From positions 2,170,001 to 2,234,000 of the forward strand of contig OZ257260.1 of NCBI GenBank assembly GCA_965279735.1: a stretch of DNA of 64,000 nucleotides, read 5' to 3'. A program made the position numbers and the translations under genes. Origin of the DNA: CAIUGU01 sp965279735. Lineage in GTDB: Bacteria > Pseudomonadota > Gammaproteobacteria > Steroidobacterales > Steroidobacteraceae. The notes beneath the pieces are model-generated. The model was not told the origin of the DNA. It did not search any database and saw nothing but the letters and a program-made list of their open reading frames with translations. Each line of letters begins with the position of its first letter. Within the stretch, counting starts at the first letter, position 1. Positions 52,652-61,761 of this stretch are shown here, one piece after another.

Positions 52652-53356
52652 ATGCAGGCAGTGCGTCGGGGCTTTTCCACGGTGATTGCATTGGCGAAGC
52701 GCGAACTCGCCGCGGCGCTCGCGCTGCTTCTCATTGCAGGCGGCAGCCTGCTCTTCCTTGAGCTGGCGGAGGAAGTTTCCGAAGGTGAATCACACGAGGT
52801 CGATCGCGCGATCATGCTGGCGTTGCGCAACCCGGCGGATCTCTCCATTCCCCGCGGACCCGCCTGGTTACATCACGCGATGGTGGATATCACGAGCCTC
52901 GGCAGCAGTACCTGCCTGGCCCTGGTTACCCTCTTCACGGCGGGTCTGCTGCTGATCCTGAAGAAACGCCTTGAAGCGGTGCTGGTCGTGGTCGCCGTGA
53001 CGGGGGCAGCCACTTTCATGACACTGTTGAAAGGCTTTTTCGACCGCTCGCGGCCGGATGTAGTGCCGCATCTCGTCGAGGTCTTCAATGAAAGCTTCCC
53101 GAGCGGGCATGCCATGGTGTCAACCGCGACCTACCTCACGCTCGGGACCCTGAGCGCTCACGCCAGCGAGCGACACCTTGCGGCGTACATTCTGGCTGCC
53201 GCCGCTTTGCTGACCATACTGATCGGCTGCAGCCGCGTGTACCTCGGCGTGCACTGGCCCACCGACGTGCTCGCCGGCTGGTGCGCCGGGGCCGTATGGG
53301 CCATGGGCTGCTGGCTCATCACCGTCTGGCTCCAGCGGCGCTCGCCGCGACGCTAG
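52652..53356 (+). CDS. PAP2-family membrane phosphatase
   Basis: A 234-residue membrane protein from the ATG at 52652 with about six helices. The three PAP2 motifs are complete: LKGFFDRSRPD, FPSGHAM and SRVYLGVHWPTDV. It dephosphorylates lipid phosphates or undecaprenyl pyrophosphate. It is divergent from the lipid kinase, 71 bp apart, and its end overlaps the converging PQQ dehydrogenase by 4 bp. Confidence 0.9.
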   Translation: MQAVRRGFSTVIALAKRELAAALALLLIAGGSLLFLELAEEVSEGESHEVDRAIMLALRNPADLSIPRGPAWLHHAMVDITSLGSSTCLALVTLFTAGLLLILKKRLEAVLVVVAVTGAATFMTLLKGFFDRSRPDVVPHLVEVFNESFPSGHAMVSTATYLTLGTLSAHASERHLAAYILAAAALLTILIGCSRVYLGVHWPTDVLAGWCAGAVWAMGCWLITVWLQRRSPRR

Positions 53357-54594
53357 CGCGGTTCGATCCGCAGGATTGCGCCCTGGTCTTCGTCGGTCAC
53401 GACGTACAGCAAGCCATCAGGACCCTGTTGTACGTCGCGAATCCGCTGACCCAGATCGGCCAGCAAAGTCTCGCGACGCAGCTCTTCCATCTTCTCGTTG
53501 AAGAGGATGCGGTCGACGCGACCCGTGCCCGGAATTTCTCCGGTGCGCAAGCCGCCGACGAATACATCGCCGGTCCACTTCGCCAGCTTGTCGCCGGTGT
53601 AGAAGGTGAAGCCGGAAACCGCGATCGCGGGCGTCCAGTAAACGACGGGGGGCTCGTAGCCCACGTGCGTCGGCAGATCGGCCTGCCACGGACCCGGATA
53701 TTTGCGCCCGTAGCTGACGAGCGGCCAGCCATAGTTCTTACCGGCGCGAATGACGTTGAGCTCATCGCCTCCGTTCGGACCGTTCTCGCTTTCCCATACC
53801 TCACCGGTTTGCGGATGGAGGGCCAACCCGAGCGGACTGCGATGGCCGAGCGTGTAGATCTCAGGCTTGTAGCCAGCCTGGCCAACGAACGGATTGTCGC
53901 TCGGCACACTGCCATCGTCGCGGATGCGGAGAACCTTGCCGCCGTAGTTGCCGGGAGCCTGTGCATCGCCGCCACTCGTACCGATGTACAGCATGCCATC
54001 ACGACCGAACGCGATGGGCACAGCGCCGCCCGCGTTGTCGTTGGCGACGAAGATGTCCTTCAGTTCAGCAAGTCCCTGCGCCGTCCATTTCGCCCGTGCC
54101 ACGGCAATGCTCCTCTTGTCGTCGCCGAGCGGCTTCGTGTAACTGATGTACAGGAGCTGGTTCTGTGCGAACTGCGGATGCAGCGCGACATCCATGTAAC
54201 CGTGCACCGCGCCAGGGAGTCCGGAGATGCCCCTGGAAAATGCCACCGGACCGCCGCTGACGGGATTGGGATCCAGCTTGCCGTTGCGGATCACGCGCAG
54301 GCGACCTGCCCGCTCGGTCACGAGCAGTGTGCCATCCGGCAGGAACGTTGCACTGAAGGGATGGCTGAGTTCCTTCGTGACGACGACCACACGGATGTCC
54401 TGGCCTTCGCCCGTGGGGTAGTTGAAAGGGCCGTCATGGAGCGGCCGATCAGCAAGGCCGTCAGGCGCAATCGGGATTCCGGACTGGAAGGGCACGGTCC
54501 GCTGCGCGAATGCCGGCGCCATGACAGTGGTGGCCAGGACGGCCATGAGCGGCCAGCGCGCCCGCCTGGGTTGCAACACCTGCGAATTCGACAT
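53353..54594 (-). CDS. Exported PQQ-dependent sugar dehydrogenase (YliI/Asd type), copy 2
   Basis: A 413-residue protein with a signal peptide ending PAFAQRTVP. It has VVVTKELSHPFSATFLP, GHRSPLGLALHP and GPNGGDELNVIRAGKNYGWP, the Ca2+/PQQ-binding pattern of soluble aldose dehydrogenases. It is the last gene in a minus-strand array of exported enzymes. A related copy lies at 32625-33893. Confidence 0.9.
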   Translation of the reverse strand: MSNSQVLQPRRARWPLMAVLATTVMAPAFAQRTVPFQSGIPIAPDGLADRPLHDGPFNYPTGEGQDIRVVVVTKELSHPFSATFLPDGTLLVTERAGRLRVIRNGKLDPNPVSGGPVAFSRGISGLPGAVHGYMDVALHPQFAQNQLLYISYTKPLGDDKRSIAVARAKWTAQGLAELKDIFVANDNAGGAVPIAFGRDGMLYIGTSGGDAQAPGNYGGKVLRIRDDGSVPSDNPFVGQAGYKPEIYTLGHRSPLGLALHPQTGEVWESENGPNGGDELNVIRAGKNYGWPLVSYGRKYPGPWQADLPTHVGYEPPVVYWTPAIAVSGFTFYTGDKLAKWTGDVFVGGLRTGEIPGTGRVDRILFNEKMEELRRETLLADLGQRIRDVQQGPDGLLYVVTDEDQGAILRIEPR

Positions 54595-54678
54595 GAAGGG
54601 TCCCCCGGTTTTACTCGACGCCGGAGTATAGGACGAGCTTCACCCGGGAAGCTCGCCAGTCAGGACCCTCTCTTCTGT

Positions 54679-56706
54679 CTACGGTTTCATCGCACCCTGC
54701 GGCACGGCGAACGCGATGAACTCGCCGCTATACCCTGCGCCCGAGACTGGAACGACGAGGTACTGCTTGCCGTTCAACATGTAGGTCATCGGCGAACCGG
54801 TCTGCGGTGCGGGCATGTAGACCGCGCCCACTTCAGTCCCCGTCATCTTGTCGTAGGCACGCAGCATGGCGCCGCGCCGGCCGTCGGGTGTGGTTCCGAA
54901 CCCAGGTTCGCCGGCAACGACCAGCGAACCCATGACGAGTACACCCGTTCGTCCATTGGCCCTGCCTGTACGCGGAATGGTGAGGCCACGAAGCGCAGGA
55001 TGGTTCTTGATTGCATCAGGCGTTTCACCATGCGCCACCTGCCACACGATCTCGCCCTGGTTGATATCGATCGCCGAAATCGTTCCATAGGGTGGTTTGA
55101 GCAGCGGCAATCCCTGCACGGTGACAGCAGGTGCCCCCGCCTCCGACGAAGATCCGACGACCGGTGCCGCAGGAGGCGCTGCTGGATCACGGGCCTGTCC
55201 ATTCACGTAGCTGAAGGCTTCCGGGTCCGGTCCGGGCACGAGGCCGATCACCGATGGACTGCGGAAAGAATAAACATAGAACCGGTTTGTCTCCGGATCG
55301 AGCGCACCGCCCGCCCAGTTCGCACCGCCGGTTGATGAAGGCACCATGAGCAAGCCAAGCGGTCCTTCCCACTTGCTCACCGGTGGCGGCGTGAAGAGCG
55401 GACCCATCTTGTAGCGCTGCACGATCTTCAATGCTTCAGCACGTAGTGCAGGCGTGAAGTCGATAAGGTCATCGTTCGAGATGCCCTGCAGATCGAACGG
55501 TTTAGGCTTAGTCACATACGGCTGAGTGGGTGCATACCATTCGCCCGGCACATCACCCTTCGGCACAGAGCGTTCTTCGATCGGCCATACGGGCTGCCCT
55601 GTCTCGCGATCAAGCACATAGAGCCAGGCCTGCTTGGTCGGTTGCGCCAGCGCCTTGATCTTTTTTCCGTTGACAGTGATGTCGGCAAGAATCGGCGCGG
55701 CGGGTACATCGAAATCCCACACGCCATGATGGACCAACTGGTAATGCCATTTGCGCTTGCCGGTCTTGATATCCAGCGCGACGATGCTTTCACCGAACAG
55801 GCCTGCGCCCGGACGATGCCCACCGTAGTAGTCGCCGGTGGGCAGCTCGACGGGCAGATAAACCAGCCCAAGCTGTTCATCCACGGACATCTGGGCCCAC
55901 ACGCCGCCATTGCCGGTGTATGAGGCCGAGTCCTTCTCCCAGGTATCGCTGCCGAATTCTCCTTTCTGGGGAATCGTGTGGAAAATCCAGAGCCGCTTGC
56001 CGGTGCGGACATCGAACCCGCGGATGTAGCCTTTCTCGTGGATGCGGCTCTTCGGCACGCTGCCAGGCAGATGCGCTGCACCGATGACGATGACGTTGTT
56101 GCCGATGACAGGCGCCGCATGCAGCCCGATCTCACCGGTCTCGAGATCGATGACCTGATCGTCATTGAGTTTCAGATCCACGATGCCATTCGTACCGAAG
56201 CCGCGAACCGGCTGGCCTGTTTTCGCATCGAGCGCGACCATCTGGTAACCGGGCGTCACGTAGATGATGCGGCTCTCGCGGCCGTCACTCCAGTACGAGA
56301 GCCCCCGGCCGGAAAGACGGCGAGGTGCGGCCGCGCCACGCTTGCCTTCATCTTCGCGGTGAACCCAGAGCATTTCGCCCGTTGCAGCGTCGAGTGCAAT
56401 CACCGACCGACGTGTGCCACCCGTCGTATACAGCACTCCGCCCACCATCAACGGCGTTGATTGCAGGTTGTATTCCGGCTGCGGACCGAGTGCATCGGTC
56501 TTGAACCGCCAAGCCACTTCAAGATCCTTGAAGTTGCCGCCGTTGATCTGGTCGAACGGCCGGTATCTGCGGCTCGCGAGATCGCCACCGTAAGTGCTCC
56601 ATTCTTCCGCCGTCACTTTCTGCGGCGGTGCTGCGGCCTCGGAGATCGACACCAGGGACAGGAGGGCTACGGATACGGCAATCAGCGAGCGAGGACGACG
56701 CGACAT
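54679..56706 (-). CDS. Exported PQQ-dependent quinoprotein dehydrogenase (8-bladed propeller)
   Basis: A 675-residue protein from the ATG at 56706 with a signal peptide ending ISEAAAPP. It lacks further membrane helices, unlike mGDH. It has the glucose-dehydrogenase-like GLSYWSD, repeated tryptophan-docking blades (SVIALDAATGEMLWVHRE, MVALDAKTGQPVRGF, VALDIKTGKRKWHYQLVHH) and WDFDVPAAP. No heme-c motif is seen. Substrate unknown; it follows the NmrA-like gene and precedes the sugar dehydrogenase. Confidence 0.88.
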   Translation of the reverse strand: MSRRPRSLIAVSVALLSLVSISEAAAPPQKVTAEEWSTYGGDLASRRYRPFDQINGGNFKDLEVAWRFKTDALGPQPEYNLQSTPLMVGGVLYTTGGTRRSVIALDAATGEMLWVHREDEGKRGAAAPRRLSGRGLSYWSDGRESRIIYVTPGYQMVALDAKTGQPVRGFGTNGIVDLKLNDDQVIDLETGEIGLHAAPVIGNNVIVIGAAHLPGSVPKSRIHEKGYIRGFDVRTGKRLWIFHTIPQKGEFGSDTWEKDSASYTGNGGVWAQMSVDEQLGLVYLPVELPTGDYYGGHRPGAGLFGESIVALDIKTGKRKWHYQLVHHGVWDFDVPAAPILADITVNGKKIKALAQPTKQAWLYVLDRETGQPVWPIEERSVPKGDVPGEWYAPTQPYVTKPKPFDLQGISNDDLIDFTPALRAEALKIVQRYKMGPLFTPPPVSKWEGPLGLLMVPSSTGGANWAGGALDPETNRFYVYSFRSPSVIGLVPGPDPEAFSYVNGQARDPAAPPAAPVVGSSSEAGAPAVTVQGLPLLKPPYGTISAIDINQGEIVWQVAHGETPDAIKNHPALRGLTIPRTGRANGRTGVLVMGSLVVAGEPGFGTTPDGRRGAMLRAYDKMTGTEVGAVYMPAPQTGSPMTYMLNGKQYLVVPVSGAGYSGEFIAFAVPQGAMKP

Positions 56707-56762
56707 GACAACCTCTTCTACTTGTTTCGGTTGAAGCGTGAACGGGGCAAGCCGAATCCCCA

Positions 56763-57710
56763 TCAGGGGGTCTTCGCGCCCCAGCCTGCGGCGACGAGAT
56801 ACTGCTCGAAAGTCATCAGCCACGGATACCGGGCGCGCAATGCCGCCACATCGACGGGATCACTGTTTTCCAGATACCAGCTCTCGCGTGCGACCGCGGT
56901 GGGCGTATTCGCGGCCTTGTACTCCTCCCACGGAATCTGGCGGTAGCGGACCGGCTTGCCCAGAACGCGGCTCATGGCCGCCGCAACATCGGTGTAGCTG
57001 ATCTGTTCACCCGCGATCGTCTCGGCACGACCCAGCCACTCCTGCGGATGATCGAAAGCTTCGGCCGCGAAGCGACCGATGTCCCGCGGCGCGATGAATA
57101 CGCGAGCGAGCTCCGGTGGCAATGGCCCGCTGAATTCGCCCTTCATGGCATCAGCGTGAAATTCCTCGAAGCCGCTCATGAAACTCGCCGGCCGGATGAT
57201 CGTGAACGGCAGGTTGAGGGAGCGAACGTAGTTCTCGATCTCGAGCTTGCTCTCGAATTGCGGGACACCGGTACCGAGCGGCGCCTTCGCCACCGACGTA
57301 TAGACGAAATGCTTCACGCCCGCGCGCTTCGCTGCATCGGCAAAAGCCTTGCCCTGCCGGATCTCGCCCTCGACGCCCACACCGCGGTACTGCTGCACCG
57401 AGAACGCCCCGTAGCTGCCTGCGAATGCCTTGTCGAGCGATGCTGCATCGTCGAAGTCACCGCGGACCATCTCTACGCCAAGAGCCGCAAGTTCTTTTGA
57501 AGTGGCGCTGTCCGGATTCCGGGTCAGGCCCCTGACGTGATAGCCACGGGCTGCAAGTTCACGTGCAACCGCACCGCCTTGCGTACCCGTTGCGCCGGCA
57601 ACGAGGATCACGCGAGCGCTTCGATCAATCTGCTGCGCTGAAGCCGTGAATGCCAGTACAACCAGCGCTGCCACGAGAACTCTCGCAGTCACGAGGTAGC
57701 TGTGCTTCAT
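56763..57710 (-). CDS. NmrA-like NAD(P)-binding protein with signal peptide
   Basis: A 315-residue protein. A hydrophobic N-terminus ending FTASAQQ looks cleavable, followed by the Rossmann motif VAGATGTQGGAVARELA. NmrA-family traits are GDFDDAASLDKAFAG and KHFVYTSVAKAP. Such proteins are normally cytosolic redox sensors or NAD(P)H-using reductases; export is unusual. It starts 12 bp after the VOC gene end, so the two are probably co-transcribed. Confidence 0.83.
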   Translation of the reverse strand: MKHSYLVTARVLVAALVVLAFTASAQQIDRSARVILVAGATGTQGGAVARELAARGYHVRGLTRNPDSATSKELAALGVEMVRGDFDDAASLDKAFAGSYGAFSVQQYRGVGVEGEIRQGKAFADAAKRAGVKHFVYTSVAKAPLGTGVPQFESKLEIENYVRSLNLPFTIIRPASFMSGFEEFHADAMKGEFSGPLPPELARVFIAPRDIGRFAAEAFDHPQEWLGRAETIAGEQISYTDVAAAMSRVLGKPVRYRQIPWEEYKAANTPTAVARESWYLENSDPVDVAALRARYPWLMTFEQYLVAAGWGAKTP

Positions 57711-57722
57711 GGAATTTCCGGC

Positions 57723-58790
57723 CTACGGACGGGCAGGCGTTGCAGCGGCTGGAGCCGGTGCGCGCGGGACCGACAACTGCAGCAGCACACCATTCGGATC
57801 ACGTGCGGAAGTGCTTCGTGCATCCGGCGCCAATGTCTCCGACTGCGGCCCAACACCGACGATGCCACCATTGGCGCGTACGAGATCGACCACCGCCGGA
57901 AATTCCTGGACCTGCACCAGCAGCACGGGACCACCGGCATCCTGTACACGGTATTTCAGTGGCGACTGCTCTTCGCCGCGGAATTCCTGGAAATTGAGCG
58001 TGAGTTCGCTGCCCGGGAACGTGCCACGTGCGGTGCGCATGGTGGCGAGTTTCTTGTTGTCGAAGAGTGCCACGACGCGTTCGGTTGTCGGGCGTGCTTC
58101 TGCGGGCGCGGCCATCGTGAACCCGAACACCTTGTTGTAGAAGGTGACGGTCTGGGCGAGATCGTTCACCGATATGTAGATGCTGACATTGTTGATGGGA
58201 CCGGTGGTCGGGGTGGCAGGCGGGCTTCCACCTTCGACGAACTCGACGACGAGACCATCGGCATCGCGCACCATCACGGAACGGGTGCGACCATTCGGTC
58301 CATCGGCAGCAACCGGCTTGCCATCGGTCGAGAGCACCTTGAGACCCAGCTTCTTCACACCCGCGAGCAACGCATCGACGTCCTTGACGCCCATCGCCAG
58401 CATCAGTGCACCGGGATCCTGGATGCGCGGTTGCGCAGGATGCATTTCAGTGCCTGACCATTCCACGAGCTCCATGCGGAATGTTCCGCCGGGGACGCCG
58501 ACGACGGCATTGCGCATCAGCGCTCCGGGTTCAGTCACGAGTTGCGGGAACGCCCGCGGCGCACCCGAATTGCTGACGACTTCCATCCCCAGCACATCGC
58601 GGTAGAGCGTCAGCGAGCGATCGAGATCGCCGATGTTGACGTGGAGAATGCCTGTACCCACAGACCGCGGGCCGGACGGCGTTGCAGCCGCCGGTTGTGC
58701 CTGGGTTGTCGCAGACATCAGCGATGCAGCGACAACCAGTGCCGTCGCACGCAAGGCGCTGGAAACCCGTCCTGTCCACTGGATATTCAT
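57723..58790 (-). CDS. Exported tandem VOC-superfamily protein
   Basis: A 355-residue protein with a signal peptide ending TTQAQPAAA. Two glyoxalase-like (VOC) units are seen, at about 40-175 (ILHVNIGDLDRSLTLYRDVLGM) and 190-330 (NNVSIYISVNDLAQTVTF). VOC enzymes bind metal in a paired beta-alpha-beta fold and isomerise or cleave substrates. Export is uncommon. Part of the minus-strand exported cluster. Confidence 0.85.
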   Translation of the reverse strand: MNIQWTGRVSSALRATALVVAASLMSATTQAQPAAATPSGPRSVGTGILHVNIGDLDRSLTLYRDVLGMEVVSNSGAPRAFPQLVTEPGALMRNAVVGVPGGTFRMELVEWSGTEMHPAQPRIQDPGALMLAMGVKDVDALLAGVKKLGLKVLSTDGKPVAADGPNGRTRSVMVRDADGLVVEFVEGGSPPATPTTGPINNVSIYISVNDLAQTVTFYNKVFGFTMAAPAEARPTTERVVALFDNKKLATMRTARGTFPGSELTLNFQEFRGEEQSPLKYRVQDAGGPVLLVQVQEFPAVVDLVRANGGIVGVGPQSETLAPDARSTSARDPNGVLLQLSVPRAPAPAAATPARP

Positions 58791-58850
58791 GTTTTCCCCG
58801 TCATTGTTCTAATCGAGTTTCTCAGCCAAGTCGCGCCGACGCATCGTACA

Positions 58851-60281
58851 TCAGCCCTGAGGCGCATTCGCCGGCGTAGCAGGAATAGTTGTCGTAGGAC
58901 GTCGTCGGTTGAAAGCATTCGTGCCATTGGCGACTGCCTCCGCATCGACCTCTTTTTCCCACGCAGTCGTCAGACCCTTGAGTCGCGCGACCTCGGCCTG
59001 ATTCTGGTTCGTCAGATCGTTGCGTTCACCGAGGTCATTCTTCAGGTTGAAGAGCAGCAGCGAACCCCCGTCGAACACCAGCTTCCAGTCACCACTGCGC
59101 ACGGCGCGCTGCACGGGTGCCAGCACTGTTCTCCAGAAGAGCGTTCGCTCCACGACCGGTGCCTCACCCGCCAGGATCGGCAGCAGATTGATGCCTTCCA
59201 TTGCGGCACCCGCTGGAACAGGAGTGCCTGTCGCCGCCAGAATCGATGCGGTCAGATCCATCGTGATGCCGACCTGTGCAGACGTCCTGCCCGCCGGCAA
59301 CCCGGCAGGCCAGCGAATGAGCATGGGCACCCTGATGCCGCCTTCCCACACCGACTGCTTGCGATTGAACAGGGGTGCATTCCGCGACAGCCACTCGCCG
59401 CCGTTGTCGTTCGTGAAAATCACGATCGTATTGCGGTCGATGCCTCGCTGCTTCAGCAGCGCCAGGATCTGGCCGACTCCCTGGTCCACACGCTCCAGCA
59501 TGGCGGCGTAGTCTGCACGCGTACCGGCCGACTGCTCGCCCGGCTGCAGATGACGGGCATTGTCGATCGCCACCGACGGCTTGCCCGGCACCTGGTAAGG
59601 CCAGTGCGGCGCGTTGTACGACATCTGCAGGAAGAAAGGCCTGGCAGCATTGTCACCGATGAACTTGAGGGAGCGCTCCGTGATGACGTCAGTCATGTAA
59701 CCGGTCTGGGTGACTGCCGTGTCGTTCTCGAACAGATCGGGATGCCCTTCTCCATCGGTGTGCTCGTAGTAGTCGATGAAGCCACTCTTGAAGCCAAAGA
59801 AATAATCGAACCCGTGGGCGTTCGGACTGTATTCGGGTTTGTATCCCAGATGCCACTTGCCCAGGAGTCCGGTTGTGTAGCCGTTGTTCTTCAGCAGTTG
59901 CGGCAACGATCGTCCTGCCACCGGCAAGCCCTGCTCGGGAGCGACACCGGGACCCTGTAGCGGTGCCTCAATGGCGTAACGCTGTTGGTAACGACCCGAG
60001 ATCAGACCTGCACGGGTCGGGCTGCAGGATGGCGCATTCGCATAGAAATCCGTCAGCCGCACACCCTCGCGTCCGATGCTATCGATGTTCGGAGTCCTGA
60101 TATCCGGGGCACCGTAGCTGCCGATATCGCCGTAGCCGCCATCGTCGGTGATGATGAGTACGACATTAGGTCGCGCCGGAGCGGCTGCCCGTGCGGTTCG
60201 TCCCTGCAATCCCGAGGCGAGAGCGAGGCCTGCTCCTGCTCCTTGCAGAAACCGGCGGCGACTGACTTTCGTTCTTTGCAT
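58851..60281 (-). CDS. Tat-exported sulfatase
   Basis: A 476-residue protein from the ATG at 60281. It begins with a Tat signal (SRRRFLQGAGAGLAL). The sulfatase N-terminus VVLIITDDGGYGDIG gives metal ligands. The formylglycine motif is CSPTRAGLISGRY, a Cys-type site requiring a formylglycine-generating enzyme. WHLGYKPEY and IVIFTNDNGGEW follow. It hydrolyses a sulfate ester outside the cytoplasm; substrate unknown. Confidence 0.92.
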   Translation of the reverse strand: MQRTKVSRRRFLQGAGAGLALASGLQGRTARAAAPARPNVVLIITDDGGYGDIGSYGAPDIRTPNIDSIGREGVRLTDFYANAPSCSPTRAGLISGRYQQRYAIEAPLQGPGVAPEQGLPVAGRSLPQLLKNNGYTTGLLGKWHLGYKPEYSPNAHGFDYFFGFKSGFIDYYEHTDGEGHPDLFENDTAVTQTGYMTDVITERSLKFIGDNAARPFFLQMSYNAPHWPYQVPGKPSVAIDNARHLQPGEQSAGTRADYAAMLERVDQGVGQILALLKQRGIDRNTIVIFTNDNGGEWLSRNAPLFNRKQSVWEGGIRVPMLIRWPAGLPAGRTSAQVGITMDLTASILAATGTPVPAGAAMEGINLLPILAGEAPVVERTLFWRTVLAPVQRAVRSGDWKLVFDGGSLLLFNLKNDLGERNDLTNQNQAEVARLKGLTTAWEKEVDAEAVANGTNAFNRRRPTTTIPATPANAPQG

Positions 60282-60313
60282 ATGCGTGGTCTGGCGGCGC
60301 TGTTTCGAGAAGC

Positions 60314-61546
60314 TCAGGCTTTCCAGTCGGGCGTGGCGACGTACGCGCGAGTGATGTCGGCGACCGTTCGCGTGCCGCAATTTCCCATCACGAGCTTGAG
60401 CTCACCTTGCATGATCTCGAGTACGCGATCGACTCCCGCCTGGCCGAAAGCGCCCAGTCCCCAGAGCATCGGACGGCCGATCCCGACCGCGGTGGCGCCG
60501 AGTGCAAGAGCCTTGAAGACATCGGTGCCGCGACGCACGCCGCCATCGACGAACACGGGGATGCGGCCACGGACGACAGCCACTACTTCGGGCAATGCCT
60601 CGATAGTTGCGCGACCGGTTTCCGTGCTGCGTCCGCCGTGATTCGATACCAGGACAGCGTCCACTCCGTGGTCGATGCACAACTGCGCATCGTCGCCGGA
60701 GTCGATGCCCTTGATCATGAGCTTGCCTTTCCAGGCCTTGCGCAGGCGATCGACAAACGCCCAGTCCATCGCGGCATTCTGCCTGGCAACCCCGTCCATC
60801 TTGAGGCCGTCATACATCGGCCGTTCACTCAGGTCCGTGCCGGGCTCTCCCGCATGGCATTCACCGCATCCCGTCAGATCCTTCGGCCGGGTCCGCAGGT
60901 AGGTTTCGCTGAAACGGCCGGTCGTGTTATCGACCGTGAGCGCAATCGTCGTGCAACCCGCCGCCTCGACTCGTCGTAGCATCTGCTCGGTGGGCGCCCA
61001 GGCGCCCGGCGCGTAAAGCTGGTACCAGACCGGACGTCCCAGCTCCTTGTTCACTTCTTCGACAGGAACAGACGTCGAAGTGGACAAAAACTGCAACGTG
61101 CCACGAGCCTTGGCTGCACGCGCCACATCCACTTCACCATTCGCCGAGAACGACTTTTCGCCACCGGTCGGACACAGGAAGATCGGGCTGTTGTAGGTCG
61201 TGCCAAATAGTTCGACCCGCATATCGACCTTGGTGGCGTCATTGAGACGCCGCGGGCGCAATTGCACATGCGAGTAGCCTTCCCGGTTGGCGCGCAGCGT
61301 AACGTCGCCATCCACACCGCTCGACATATAGGCCCAGTGGCCCGCGCGGACCTTGCGACGGGCTGCTTCCTCGAAATCGAAAACGGTGAGCGCGCTTGCC
61401 GGGTCGGTGATTACGTCCAACGGTGCCGCGCCCTGGGCCAGTGCAGTCTGCTGCAGGAAAACACCGACTCCGCCGACCGACGCGACGTAGGGGCTCGCTG
61501 CCAGGAATTTCAGAAACTCACGTCGAGCGACAGTGGAATCATTCAT
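60314..61546 (-). CDS. Exported FMN-dependent alpha-hydroxy-acid oxidase with CxxCH motif
   Basis: A 410-residue protein from the ATG at 61546. It has a Tat-like signal (ARREFLKFLAASPYVAS). The FMN TIM barrel has YQLYAPG, IKGIDSGDDAQ, VLVSNHGGRS (catalytic His) and VFVDGGVRRGTDVFKALALGA. A CGECH motif (LTGCGECHAGEPG, about 205) lies in the mobile loop region; this is a possible heme-c site not found in ordinary family members. It starts 215 bp after the HupE/UreJ gene and is followed by the sulfatase 32 bp later. Confidence 0.88.
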   Translation of the reverse strand: MNDSTVARREFLKFLAASPYVASVGGVGVFLQQTALAQGAAPLDVITDPASALTVFDFEEAARRKVRAGHWAYMSSGVDGDVTLRANREGYSHVQLRPRRLNDATKVDMRVELFGTTYNSPIFLCPTGGEKSFSANGEVDVARAAKARGTLQFLSTSTSVPVEEVNKELGRPVWYQLYAPGAWAPTEQMLRRVEAAGCTTIALTVDNTTGRFSETYLRTRPKDLTGCGECHAGEPGTDLSERPMYDGLKMDGVARQNAAMDWAFVDRLRKAWKGKLMIKGIDSGDDAQLCIDHGVDAVLVSNHGGRSTETGRATIEALPEVVAVVRGRIPVFVDGGVRRGTDVFKALALGATAVGIGRPMLWGLGAFGQAGVDRVLEIMQGELKLVMGNCGTRTVADITRAYVATPDWKA

Positions 61547-61761
61547 TGTTCTATCCCCGGATGATCGGCCGTTTGCAAAGAGGCACGAACGTATTCCCGA
61601 TCGGCGTCCAGGCCTTCGCAAGTTGTGCCGCAGTGCGCCAATATTTTCTGCGCCCGCCTTTGATTTGAGTGACGTTCGGCGGTCGCGCAGTAGAGTGTGC
61701 CGGCACCCTGCCGGTTGTCAACGCGGGGCCTTACGAGCGGGAGCGCAGAGGACACGGCAGA
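61547..61761. other. 215-bp intergenic gap in the exported cluster
   Basis: No gene or clear hairpin is seen. It separates the HupE/UreJ gene from the FMN oxidase gene on the same strand and could hold an internal promoter. Confidence 0.4.

Noticed and set aside
53281..55335. A 684-codon open frame on the plus strand opposite the PQQ dehydrogenases
   Set aside because: It is the antisense of two convincing enzymes in GC-rich DNA; its translation has no domain, is Arg/His-rich and lacks a ribosome site.
58542..59960. A 472-codon plus-strand open frame opposite the VOC and sulfatase genes
   Set aside because: Antisense shadow; no recognisable domain.
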